Shown here in pieces: positions 55,060 through 63,082 of a DNA stretch of 64,000 nucleotides. The DNA is from Bacillus sp. FJAT-18017 (GTDB lineage: Bacteria; Bacillota; Bacilli; Bacillales; Cytobacillaceae), in the NCBI RefSeq assembly GCF_001278805.1, contig NZ_CP012602.1, positions 723,001 to 787,000 of the forward strand, in the 5' to 3' direction. A model generated the notes under the pieces. The model was not told the DNA's origin and searched no databases. It worked only from the letters and a program-made list of their open reading frames with translations. Both the position numbers and the translations under genes were made by a program. Each line of letters begins with the position of its first letter. Position 1 is the stretch's first letter.

Positions 55060-55650
55060 TTGTTACAGAAATGGGAGGAGATTGTCATCGATTTACAATC
55101 TATAGGGCAAAAAATAAAACAAACTCGCCTAATGCTAAAGAAAACACAACAGGAAATTGCTGATCAATGTGGTATTTCTAAAAGTATGTTATCCAAAATC
55201 GAAAATGGCCAGTCCGCCTCTGCACTTGCTACTTTATCTAAAATTGCACAGGCTTTGAATATTCCGCTCACTTGGATTATCAATGGACAGGAAGAAGTTG
55301 ATTTCATCATCACCAAAAAGGATGATCGAAAATTTAAAATGGCAGATATTGATTTGGGTTATTCCTATGAATTACTGGCCAATCCATCGCATGTTTCAGC
55401 TATTGAACCTTTGATTGTAACAGTTACACCTAAAGAACAGTTTAAAGTGAATAAGCCATACACACATTCGCAAGATGAATTTGTGTTTATCATTGAAGGG
55501 GCAATTGAGTTATTCTATAATGGGGAGAAGTATTTTATGGATAAAGGTGATAGTGCTTATTTCAAAGGCTCCAATCCCCATCTCTTTATACCTGTGGATA
55601 ATGAAGGGGCTACGGTATTGTCTGTATATATTAATAATCCATATACATAA
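55060..55650 (+). CDS. XRE-family regulator with C-terminal cupin domain
   Basis: The protein is 196 aa from the TTG at 55060, 9 nt after AAGGA. A stronger GGGAGGAG at 55074-55081 points instead to a start near 55089, but only ATT/GTC/ATC codons lie there, so the start is uncertain. HTH (IGQKIKQTRLMLKKTQQEIADQCGISKSMLSKIENGQ, split) at the N-terminus, cupin in the last 90 residues (HSQDEFVFIIEGAIELFYNGEKYFMDKGDSAYF), which probably senses a small ligand. It sits before the mevalonate-type operon with its own terminator and is the likely local regulator. Confidence 0.87.
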   Translation: MLQKWEEIVIDLQSIGQKIKQTRLMLKKTQQEIADQCGISKSMLSKIENGQSASALATLSKIAQALNIPLTWIINGQEEVDFIITKKDDRKFKMADIDLGYSYELLANPSHVSAIEPLIVTVTPKEQFKVNKPYTHSQDEFVFIIEGAIELFYNGEKYFMDKGDSAYFKGSNPHLFIPVDNEGATVLSVYINNPYT

Positions 55651-55660
55651 TAAAACTATG

Positions 55661-55683
55661 GAACCGGACTCGGTTCTTTTTTT
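55661..55683 (+). terminator. terminator of the XRE-cupin gene
   Basis: GAACCG and CGGTTC with a GACT loop, followed by TTTTTTT. Confidence 0.85.
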
Positions 55684-55762
55684 ATGCAGGCGTTCTAACC
55701 TGTAGAAATTAGAGCGCTTTCAACTTGTTTGGTAATTCACAAAGTTTTTTGATAATTTTAAA

Positions 55763-55791
55763 TTGACAGTTCAAAAATGATTTACTATAGT
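55763..55791 (+). promoter_or_regulatory. promoter of the mevalonate-type operon
   Basis: TTGACA (55763-55768), 17-nt spacer, TATAGT (55786-55791): nearly consensus. It lies 60 nt before the first operon gene. Confidence 0.85.
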
Positions 55792-55800
55792 TATAGTGTA

Positions 55801-55814
55801 TTCAACAAAGTTGA
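55801..55814 (+). promoter_or_regulatory. possible operator
   Basis: TTCAACAAAGTTGA is a dyad (TCAAC-AAA-GTTGA) placed at the likely transcription start, a good position for repression by the adjacent XRE-cupin protein. Inference only. Confidence 0.45.
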
Positions 55815-55850
55815 GTGGCGGGAAACACAGTTTAACTAGGGGGTGTTAGA

Positions 55851-56303
55851 GTGAATAGCAATCTAGAAACTCAAAAAAATCTAAAAGGCAATCATGATTC
55901 AGATCCGCACGAGTATATAGAAGTATTAGGTGATACGGTATACGGAAAACACATGATTATTACCATTGTTGTAAGCGTTTTCCTTGGGCTTGGAGGTTTC
56001 TTGCTCGGAAAAGAAATTTTTCCGAATATCGCACCTGAGAATATGGTAAGTTCCTATTCATTATTGCTGGGAATAGCTGGTTTGGTAATCGCGTTAATTG
56101 TAAACTCATTCCTGTTTAAACCCAAAAGAAGATTAGTAGAAGAAGAGAGCAGTGTTGAGAAAATTCATGAGATTTTTCATGATTATCAATTAGATTTAGA
56201 TGAAGAACGCAAAGAAATAAAGAATAACCCAGTTGTGGAAAAAGAGATGAAAGAACAAGGTATCTACAATATGTTTTTCCCTGAAAAGGAGGAGAATAAA
56301 TAG
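55851..56303 (+). CDS. small two-helix membrane protein of a TctA-type transporter
   Basis: The protein is 150 aa. GTG start at 55851 after GGGGGTG. Two clear membrane helices (IITIVVSVFLGLGGFLLG and YSLLLGIAGLVIALIVNSFLF) and a charged cytoplasmic tail. It takes the place of the small subunit TctB, which usually has four helices, and overlaps the TctA-like gene by one base. No similarity to TctB can be claimed from sequence alone. Confidence 0.7.
   Translation: MNSNLETQKNLKGNHDSDPHEYIEVLGDTVYGKHMIITIVVSVFLGLGGFLLGKEIFPNIAPENMVSSYSLLLGIAGLVIALIVNSFLFKPKRRLVEEESSVEKIHEIFHDYQLDLDEERKEIKNNPVVEKEMKEQGIYNMFFPEKEENK
55970..55983 (+). promoter_or_regulatory. possible cre site inside the first operon gene
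   Basis: TGTAAGCGTTTTCC differs from the CcpA-binding consensus by its last base. It lies about 170 nt after the predicted transcription start, where cre sites can block elongation. Carbon catabolite control would fit a catabolic operon. Confidence 0.4.
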
Positions 56304-57661
56304 TGGGTGAAATACTACTAATCTCAATTGTTTTAGCAGTTATTGCCGGAGTTATCTTCTCCTTGTTAGGGCTTATTTCAGGGACGGATGAAACCGCTGT
56401 CATGGTGCCGATAACTTTAATTGTTGTTCTGTTAGGCGCTCCGCCAGAAGGCGTTTTTGCTTTCTTCATGGCTGCTGTTTTATCAAAACATTTAACACAC
56501 GCTATTCCAACAGCCTTGATGGGTATTCCTGGTGATACTATGGCAACTCCAATGATGGAACATGCCGGGTTCTTGAGAAGAATGGGGATGCCCCATATAG
56601 CCTTAAGAAAGATGATTTCTGGTGGAATAATCGGTGCATTTGTCGCCCTTCCAGTTGCTTTAATCTTTGCTTGGGTTTTGAGCCCGTTTGGGGAATTTTT
56701 TCAAAGCTATTCAGGTTTAATCTTTACAATTGCCGCTATATTTATTGGGTACTTATCTAAGGGCCGTTTAGCGAGTGTCTTACTGATACTCCCTATGGCT
56801 ATGATATACCAGGGCATTTCGCATATCAGTGCTTCAGTATTGGAAAAAAATCTATCCATTTCATTCTTCTTGGGAATTGCAATTGGTCCGATGTTGGTAG
56901 ATTTACTAATTGCATCATCCAGGAGTGCAAGACCGCAAGTAACGAAAAGTGAAATGAATACGTATAACCTGGCTCCAGACAGAAAAGCCTGGAAAGGGCG
57001 TTTTCCAAATCCATTTAAAGTTTTAACTAAGAAACAAAGTGCTGCGGTTGGTGGAACCGCTTTAATTTCTTCAGCAACATTTGGCTTAAGCCCGGTTGGG
57101 ATGACATCCATGATGGGTGAACTGGTTGGTTCCAGAACAAAGGGCCAGTATAACAAAGCAACCTCCAGCCTTGCAGCAATGAATGGGGTAACCGAATCAA
57201 CATACATTGCCGAAACAATTATCCCGCTTGTTGCCTTTGGTATTCCATTAAGCCCGGTTGCATTGGGTCCGGCACAAGCCTTGTTTAATGCCCCGCCAGT
57301 TTACACGAGTGATCCTGTAAATAACTTGCATACTTTATTACAACCGATTGACTTCTTAATTTATGGTTTGTTAGGTTTGGTAATTGCGGCATTAATCGCT
57401 TACCCATTTTCAATGAACTATGCCAGAAAAGCAACAGTTCTAATCATGAAAAAAATTAACCAGGAAGCAATCATCGGTATGTTTATCGGGCTTGTTATTG
57501 TCCTTTCCTTCTATGAAGGTGGAATTGTAGGAAGTCTCGTTACCTTCTCAATTGCTTCAGTTGTCGGTTTGTTAAATAAATTCCTAGGTATGAGTGTGGG
57601 AGTCCAATTCATGATTTTCTATGGGTCAAGTTGGATGATTACTACTTTACTAGGTATGTAA
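56303..57661 (+). CDS. TctA-family transporter permease, probable mevalonate or related acid importer
   Basis: The protein is 452 aa with about 11-12 membrane helices. Contains the family segment ALMGIPGDTMATPMMEHAGF and a second-half ISSATFGLSPVGMTSMMGELVG, as in tripartite tricarboxylate transporter large subunits (usually about 500 aa). GTG start overlaps the previous stop (TAGTG). There is no extracytoplasmic TctC-like binding protein in the operon. Position directly before degradative HMG-CoA reductase and lyase suggests mevalonate as the substrate; this is inference from context. Confidence 0.82.
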   Translation: MGEILLISIVLAVIAGVIFSLLGLISGTDETAVMVPITLIVVLLGAPPEGVFAFFMAAVLSKHLTHAIPTALMGIPGDTMATPMMEHAGFLRRMGMPHIALRKMISGGIIGAFVALPVALIFAWVLSPFGEFFQSYSGLIFTIAAIFIGYLSKGRLASVLLILPMAMIYQGISHISASVLEKNLSISFFLGIAIGPMLVDLLIASSRSARPQVTKSEMNTYNLAPDRKAWKGRFPNPFKVLTKKQSAAVGGTALISSATFGLSPVGMTSMMGELVGSRTKGQYNKATSSLAAMNGVTESTYIAETIIPLVAFGIPLSPVALGPAQALFNAPPVYTSDPVNNLHTLLQPIDFLIYGLLGLVIAALIAYPFSMNYARKATVLIMKKINQEAIIGMFIGLVIVLSFYEGGIVGSLVTFSIASVVGLLNKFLGMSVGVQFMIFYGSSWMITTLLGM

Positions 57662-57775
57662 ATTCGACATCATTATAGAATGGAAATTGCTTTAGTAAAA
57701 GGGCTAGAAACCAAAAAATTAACAACTGCAGGTTTGCGGGCAAATTAATATAAAAAATAGTGGGAGGATATTCAC

Positions 57776-59035
57776 ATGAGTACACGTATCAAGGGCTTTT
57801 ATAAATTATCGCCAGAAGAACGATTAAATATTGTTTCAGAATCAGCTGGATTAACAGAACAGGATAAAGCAGTTATACGAGGAGAAGAAGGGTTCACTGT
57901 CCAAAACGCAGATAACATGGTTGAAAATGTAATCGGTTATATGCCTGTACCTGTTGGTGTAGCTGTGAACTTTAAAGTAGACGGAAAAGATGTTTTCATT
58001 CCAATGGCCACTGAAGAACCATCTGTTGTTGCTGCTGCCAGCAACGCAGCACGTCTAGCATACAATACAGGAGGTTTCACAACCTCATTTAATGGTTCGA
58101 TTATGATTGGCCAGGTTCATGTAACCGATTTAAAAAATCCATACGGTGCCTTAGCGACAATCTATGAAAATAAGGAAGCTATTTTGGAAAAATGCAATGA
58201 ACAGGACCCAACCTTAGTATCATTTGGGGGAGGAGCAATAGATTTAGAAGTACGTGTTGTTGAAACGTCAGCGGAAAAGTTATTGGTTGTTCATTTATTT
58301 GTCGATACAAAGGATGCAATGGGTGCTAATGCTGTAAATACGATGAACGAAGCAGTTGCACCACTAATTGAAGAATTAACTGGCGGTGTGGTGGTTCTGC
58401 GTATCCTCTCCAATTTAGCCGATCGCCGAATCGTTCGTGCACGTGCTGTCTTCGAAGATCCATTCGATGGCAACCAGGAAATGCTAAACCGTTTTATCAA
58501 AGCATATGAATTGGCGGCAGCTGATCCATACCGTGCTGCTACACATAATAAAGGAATTATGAATGGTATTTCGGCAGCTGTTCTTGCGACCGGTAATGAT
58601 ACTAGAGCCATTGAAGCCGGTGCCCATGCTTATGCAGCAAGAAATGGGAAATATACAACATTGACTCATTATGAACTTGGTGAAAACAATACAATTGTTG
58701 GAACAATCGAATTGCCATTAGCAGTGGGCCTGGTTGGCGGTGCTACGAAATCCCACCCAGTTGCACAAGTAGGAACAAAAATTTTGGGTGTAAAAACAGC
58801 TAGAGAATTATCCGGTATCATTGCTGCATTAGGGTTAGCCCAAAACTTTGCAGGTTTAAGAGCATTGGCAAGTGAAGGTATTCAAAGAGGCCATATGAAA
58901 CTTCACACAAGAAATATGGCAGTACAGGCAGGGGCCCAACCTGAAGAAGTAGATGCAGTAGTAGCACTGGCAGTAAAAGAAGGCAAATACCGCTTTGATG
59001 ATATTAAGCGCTATCTTGAAGAAGTGAAAAAATAG
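57776..59035 (+). CDS. mvaA: hydroxymethylglutaryl-CoA reductase, class II (degradative)
   Basis: The protein is 419 aa and strikingly like Pseudomonas mevalonii HMG-CoA reductase: MVENVIGYMPVPVGVA, EEPSVVAAASNAARLA, DAMGANAVNTMNEAVAPL, RILSNLADRR, AATHNKGIMNG. Catalytic residues by that comparison are E81, K259, D275 and H373 (RGHMKLHTRN), all present. In vivo, class II enzymes of this clade oxidise mevalonate to HMG-CoA. GGAGG precedes the ATG. Bacillaceae usually make isoprenoids by the MEP route, so together with the lyase behind it a catabolic role is much more likely than a biosynthetic one. Confidence 0.94.
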   Translation: MSTRIKGFYKLSPEERLNIVSESAGLTEQDKAVIRGEEGFTVQNADNMVENVIGYMPVPVGVAVNFKVDGKDVFIPMATEEPSVVAAASNAARLAYNTGGFTTSFNGSIMIGQVHVTDLKNPYGALATIYENKEAILEKCNEQDPTLVSFGGGAIDLEVRVVETSAEKLLVVHLFVDTKDAMGANAVNTMNEAVAPLIEELTGGVVVLRILSNLADRRIVRARAVFEDPFDGNQEMLNRFIKAYELAAADPYRAATHNKGIMNGISAAVLATGNDTRAIEAGAHAYAARNGKYTTLTHYELGENNTIVGTIELPLAVGLVGGATKSHPVAQVGTKILGVKTARELSGIIAALGLAQNFAGLRALASEGIQRGHMKLHTRNMAVQAGAQPEEVDAVVALAVKEGKYRFDDIKRYLEEVKK

Positions 59036-59058
59036 TATCAAATTAAGGAGGGGACTTC

Positions 59059-59979
59059 ATGACTAAATGGCCTAAATTTGTCCAGTTAAAAGAAGTTGGA
59101 CCTCGAGATGGTTTACAGAATGAAAAGGTATTCATTGAGACTGCTGATAAAATTGAATGGATCAATAGGCTTTCTGAAACAGGTGTACAAATGATAGAGT
59201 ATTCATCATTTGTGCCTCCAAAATGGATTCCGGCGCTGAGTGACGCAGTTGAAGTTGGAAAAGGCATTAAGAGGAATCCAAATGTATCCTATTCAGCTCT
59301 TGTCCCAAATCTAAAAGGTCTGGAAAATGCGCTGCAAGTGGGAATTAATGATGTATCGGTGTTCATGTCAGCCAGCGAATCTCACAATATGAAAAATATT
59401 AATAAAACCATTGAAGACACATTTCCCATAATTAAGGAAGTCATTCATCAAGCAAAAAACGCGGGTATATCTGTAACAGGGTATATATCCACCGTGTTTG
59501 ACTGTCCTTTTGAAGGAAGAATTTCACCAGACCAGGTGATTCGAGTTTTGGATAAATTATTGGAATTTGGTGTAGATACCATCTCCTTAGGGGACACAAT
59601 TGGATCAGCCGTACCCGCTCAAACAGAAGAATTGCTGGATGCCGTTTTAAAACGCTACCCTGCAGATAAAATTTTCATGCATTTCCACGATACAAGAGGA
59701 ATGGCGATTGCCAATATCCTCACGTCTATGAATATGGGCATTACCCATTTTGATAGCTCAATAGGCGGATTAGGCGGCTGCCCATATGCACCAGGTGCTA
59801 AAGGAAATGTCGCTACAAATGATGTGCTATATTTACTCCATGGATTAGGCGTTGAAACAAATATTTCTGAAGAGAAAGTATTTGAGGCTGCACAATTTAT
59901 TCAAGCTAAATTACAGAAAAATCTTCCGAGCCGTGTTTTTGAGTATCATGTTTCCCAACAGGGACAAGAGCTTAAATAA
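59059..59979 (+). CDS. mvaB: hydroxymethylglutaryl-CoA lyase
   Basis: The protein is 306 aa, a TIM-barrel of the HMGL-like family. VGPRDGLQNE carries metal and catalytic residues, HFHDTRGMA the two metal His, and GGLGGCPYAPGAKGN the signature loop with the catalytic Cys. It cleaves HMG-CoA to acetyl-CoA and acetoacetate. AAGGAGGGG lies 7 nt before the ATG, 23 nt behind mvaA. B. subtilis YngG is a homologue in a leucine catabolic operon; here the mvaA neighbour assigns it to mevalonate. Confidence 0.94.
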   Translation: MTKWPKFVQLKEVGPRDGLQNEKVFIETADKIEWINRLSETGVQMIEYSSFVPPKWIPALSDAVEVGKGIKRNPNVSYSALVPNLKGLENALQVGINDVSVFMSASESHNMKNINKTIEDTFPIIKEVIHQAKNAGISVTGYISTVFDCPFEGRISPDQVIRVLDKLLEFGVDTISLGDTIGSAVPAQTEELLDAVLKRYPADKIFMHFHDTRGMAIANILTSMNMGITHFDSSIGGLGGCPYAPGAKGNVATNDVLYLLHGLGVETNISEEKVFEAAQFIQAKLQKNLPSRVFEYHVSQQGQELK

Positions 59980-60105
59980 GGTAAAACGGATGATTCAATT
60001 TTCCTGAAAAATAGAAGCGTGATTTTTGCATTTTCGAACGAGTCTTCGCGCCTTCTGTTTCAATCAACTCCGTAAAAAACAACATTATCGTATAACATAC
60101 CATTA

Positions 60106-60142
60106 AAAAAACAGTGAGAAATGTTGACTTCTCACTGTTTTT
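60106..60142 (+). terminator. terminator of the mva operon
   Basis: AACAGTGAGAA and TTCTCACTGTT form an 11-bp stem with flanking A/T runs (TTTTTT after). Confidence 0.9.
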
Positions 60143-60185
60143 TATATTTGTTAAACTTTTCTCTAGTAAAGAAGCTGATTCCTAA

Positions 60186-60400
60186 ATGGCAGTGTCCCAG
60201 GATGCGCCGAAGATTAAGAAATCCGACGCGACTGCCCAGCTCCGAAAAGCGCTGGAGGACCAGAAGCAGAAGTCGTTCTTTGACTTCACCTGAGGGGCCG
60301 AAGCGACCTCGAGGAGCTAGGAGCCGCAGAAAAACAGGCTCCCAGGTCCCCCGTGGAAAACGAAGCGCTTGGAGCGGAAACCAACAGAGTTGTTTAACAT
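60186..60400. other. GC-rich island with a 35-codon ORF and a dispersed element
   Basis: Between AT-rich flanks lies a segment of distinctly higher GC. Its first half (60186-60293) is an ATG-initiated 35-codon frame of lysine/aspartate-rich character ending SFFDFT, without a ribosome binding site. Its second half contains CTAGGAGCCGCAG..ACAGGCTCCC, shared with 5144-5171, and GGAGCGGAAACCAAC near the end, which from memory resembles a dispersed intergenic element of bacilli. Possibly a gene fragment plus repeat remnant. Nothing else is seen in 60143-60410. Confidence 0.4.
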
Positions 60401-60410
60401 AGCTTTTAAA

Positions 60411-61589
60411 TTAAAAATCATACGTCCTTCTAAGCCTCCAGTAAAACAGCCATGTTCTTACCGTGAATGACCCGAAAATAAAAATACAAGCAGCGAACGC
60501 AAACCGATTATATATGTCCAGCCCGGTTGAACCGCTAGTCATCGTAGGACTGGAGTAAAGGACGGTGTTGAGTAGAAACATGATGATCACTGGTAGAAAT
60601 ATAACTGTGTGGGTAACAGCAATCCTTTTCGCATGTTTTAAGTGATGTGATTTTTCACTATATAGTTGTGGCGGTTGTTCGCCTTCTGAGTACTCACGGC
60701 TCCAGATCGTCCACTTTGTTATAACTGATTTGGAAATAAAAACACTTTTCCAGCCTGCGTCCCTGTGCATATCGAAATAGCTTTCGTCGGTTATGTTTTG
60801 GTAATCCGCGCTGTAACGCATTTTGCGGGGGCTGCCGATGATAAAGTAAAAGGCCGTTCCTGTCCTGCCGACCCGATGGAGGTTATACCCCCGGGCTTCC
60901 ATGTCCTCAAGCCATTTTTCAAATTTGTCTGGAGAGTACATCCATCCGAACTTTCGTTTGACAATCAGTTTACCGGACCGTTTGAGCTGCCGTTCGGCTT
61001 CTATATTCAAGCTTGGAGAATACTGTTTCTTGCTCGTGCTATTGAGTAATGACTTGTTTGTTTTATAAATTAACAGAATTTGATAGATAAAAAGGATATA
61101 AATAATTAGTGCCAAAGCAAATGCCGCATATGTAAAAAACCACATCGGACTCGGAACAACTTCAACAGGGACATCATCGAGCACCGTAAATGCAAGTATT
61201 GAAAGATTCATTACAAGCAAGATAGTAAAATAAAGCACGATGCCTGCAAATATATACATGTGCATCCTGTTCCTTTTAATAATGCCTTCGCGGACAGGGG
61301 AGGTTTTTACTTGTTCTGGAGGCTGTTCATTCGCGATAATATACCAATTGCCGGCCTGAAGAACTTTTTGCCAGCCTTCATTCTCCAAAGACCGGGGTAG
61401 CGTCGACCCTTTTACTTTATCGTATCCGATTCGATACGTAAGTGACCGAGGACTGTGCTGTTGAAAGGAAAAGGTACGGGTGCCGCGGTTCAGACCTTCA
61501 AGAAAGTAACCGTTCTTGGCCATCTCAGAAAGCCACGCTTCCGTTTTTTCTATGTTGTAGCTCCAAAACGGCTTACAAGCCTTTTTCAT
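60411..61589 (-). CDS. DUF2812 membrane protein
   Basis: The protein is 392 aa built as a duplication: a DUF2812 soluble part (residues 5-95: KTEAWLSEMAKNGYFLEGLNRG, YDKVKGS...NEGWQKVLQAGNWYIIAN) and a second similar part (residues 210-300: DKFEKWLEDMEARGYNLHRVGRTG, DAGWKSVF), each followed by two membrane helices. ATG overlaps the padR stop (ATGA). DUF2812 genes are regularly paired with PadR regulators; function unknown. Confidence 0.87.
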   Translation of the reverse strand: MKKACKPFWSYNIEKTEAWLSEMAKNGYFLEGLNRGTRTFSFQQHSPRSLTYRIGYDKVKGSTLPRSLENEGWQKVLQAGNWYIIANEQPPEQVKTSPVREGIIKRNRMHMYIFAGIVLYFTILLVMNLSILAFTVLDDVPVEVVPSPMWFFTYAAFALALIIYILFIYQILLIYKTNKSLLNSTSKKQYSPSLNIEAERQLKRSGKLIVKRKFGWMYSPDKFEKWLEDMEARGYNLHRVGRTGTAFYFIIGSPRKMRYSADYQNITDESYFDMHRDAGWKSVFISKSVITKWTIWSREYSEGEQPPQLYSEKSHHLKHAKRIAVTHTVIFLPVIIMFLLNTVLYSSPTMTSGSTGLDIYNRFAFAACIFIFGSFTVRTWLFYWRLRRTYDF

Positions 61590-61915
61590 AAAAAAGCCTC
61601 CTCGTATTTAATCGCATTCTCGTGAAGCTCTTTAAGCCTCTGAATCTCGGCGGTTATCAACTGCCTTCCAACTTCAGTAATCTCATAGACTGTTTTTCGT
61701 TCTTCATCTGCAAAAACCGTGATTACTCCGTCTTTTTGCATTTTTGTCAGAGTACCGTAAACTGTGCCAGACCCGAGCAGTATTCGTGAATTTGAAATTT
61801 CCTCAACATGCTTTACAATTCCGTAGCCATGCCTTGGAGTGGATAAGGATAGAAGTATATAGAATGCTGTCTCTGTCATCGGTATGTATTTCTTAAGAAC
61901 TTTCTCCAGGGTCAA
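61586..61915 (-). CDS. PadR family transcription regulator
   Basis: The protein is 109 aa from the TTG at 61915, 9 nt after AGAGG; the GTG at 61924 lies on that site. Winged helix with ETAFYILLSLSTPRHGYGIVKHVEE, GSGTVYGTLTKMQKDGVIT and RKTVYEITEVGRQL, then a dimerisation helix. It most likely represses its own operon with the DUF2812 gene through the dyad at 61966-61998. Confidence 0.9.
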   Translation of the reverse strand: MTLEKVLKKYIPMTETAFYILLSLSTPRHGYGIVKHVEEISNSRILLGSGTVYGTLTKMQKDGVITVFADEERKTVYEITEVGRQLITAEIQRLKELHENAIKYEEAFL

Positions 61916-61965
61916 AGTAGCCACCTCTTCCGGTTAAACGATCAATGGATATATCGCAATTAGAT

Positions 61966-61998
61966 ATGTCGTGATATGACTATATCACGGCGTGACAT
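61966..61998. promoter_or_regulatory. PadR-type operator
   Basis: An extended dyad: ATGTC...GACAT outside and TGATAT-GACT-ATATCA inside, about 50 nt before the padR start. PadR proteins bind ATGT...ACAT-type dyads. Confidence 0.75.
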
Positions 61999-62104
61999 AA
62001 TCCCGCAATAGACTGTTGCCAAATTTATAAAATTGTTGGAAAAAGTCGGTGTCCTATTATAATTAGATGATGCTAACCTATTATTTTTCTGGGTAAAATA
62101 GTAA

Positions 62105-62287
62105 ATATTTTACAATCCCATTTTATTGGTATCATTTCATAGGTTTTTTCTTCTCAAAATGTAATCAATAAGCTCGATTGGTTACATTTCGCTAATAAAA
62201 TTTTGCTGAAATGTTACCAATAAGCTCTATTGATGATGTTTCATCACTTATTTCACCTTAAAATGTCACCAATAAATTTATAAGTTC
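62105..62287. repeat. 52-bp tandem hairpin array, family 3
   Basis: AAATGTNAYC starts at 62157, 62209 and 62261, and the partner arm ATTGGTATCAT / ATTGGTTACAT / ATTGATGATGT starts at 62126, 62178 and 62230; both step by 52 bp. In the unit GAAATGTTACCAAT pairs with ATTG..GTTTC around AAGCTCT. The sequence is unlike families 1 and 2. It lies between divergent padR and the TVP38-like gene; the rest of 61999-62507 shows nothing. Confidence 0.85.
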
Positions 62288-62507
62288 GTTTTCGTAAGCG
62301 GCAGCGTTCCCAAATGTGCAAGAAGCCTATTATTTATGATGAGGCGCAGGAAATCCCGTTGCTGTTTTGTTAACACTGGTCGTATGTTTTTAATTAGGAT
62401 CGAATATTAGGTATACTTGAGATATGCAGTAAGTAAACGTATTTAAATAATCAGCTGGGAAATTGAGTTTGGATTCTGGCGTGAACGTCTGAGTAATGGG
62501 GTAAACG

Positions 62508-63059
62508 ATGCAGCAGTGGGTGATTGAGCTTTTTCAAACATATCGCGAGGCGGCAGTTGTAATAAGCATCTTCATCAATATAGTTATTAGTGTTCTCGGC
62601 GTTGTTCCGAGCGTGTTCCTGACTGCCGCAAATATCTTTGTTTTCGGGCTTGTTGAGGGTACAGTAATCTCGGCGCTCGGTGAAGCTGCTGGAGCCGCGG
62701 TCTCATTTGCACTTTACCGAAAAGGCTTTAGAAAATGGGCAGGAGAGAAGCTGCCTGATAAACCCTGGATTCAAAGGCTTCTGCGTGCGCATGGCAGGGA
62801 CGCATTCTTCCTGGTATTTGGCCTGCGGCTGCTTCCATTTGTCCCGTCCGGCCTGGTTACCTTTGTGGCCGCAATCGGCACAGTCAGTGTGGCTACCTTC
62901 GTGGCATCTAGCACTCTTGGTAAAATTCCCGCCTTAATCATGGAAGCTTATTCCGTCTATCAGGTTACAGAATGGACAATTCAGGGCAAAATAATTCTGT
63001 TGGGAATTGGCAGTGCCTTTTTATGCGTCGTGTTCACGAGGCTGCGGCGGGGACGCTGA
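62508..63059 (+). CDS. TVP38/TMEM64 family membrane protein
   Basis: The protein is 183 aa with about five hydrophobic segments. ISVLGVVPSVFLTAANIFVFG and the central motif FLVFGLRLLPFVPSGLVTFVAAI (the SNARE-associated/DedA-like core, [F/Y]xxxR stretch) identify the family. ATG with GGGG 8 nt upstream. Proposed role of the superfamily is lipid scrambling or transport; unproven here. It is bracketed by two 52-bp arrays of different families. Confidence 0.85.
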   Translation: MQQWVIELFQTYREAAVVISIFINIVISVLGVVPSVFLTAANIFVFGLVEGTVISALGEAAGAAVSFALYRKGFRKWAGEKLPDKPWIQRLLRAHGRDAFFLVFGLRLLPFVPSGLVTFVAAIGTVSVATFVASSTLGKIPALIMEAYSVYQVTEWTIQGKIILLGIGSAFLCVVFTRLRRGR

Positions 63060-63082
63060 AAAAGGTGAGCAGGATTTCAAAG

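Noticed and set aside
57776..59035. HMG-CoA reductase as part of isoprenoid biosynthesis
   Set aside because: Paired with HMG-CoA lyase and a transporter and without HMG-CoA synthase or mevalonate kinases; similarity is to the degradative P. mevalonii enzyme.
60121..60402. 93-codon ORF with arginine-rich product
   Set aside because: It starts inside the mva operon terminator, has no ribosome binding site and reads the GC-rich island in a frame with skewed Arg/Ser content.
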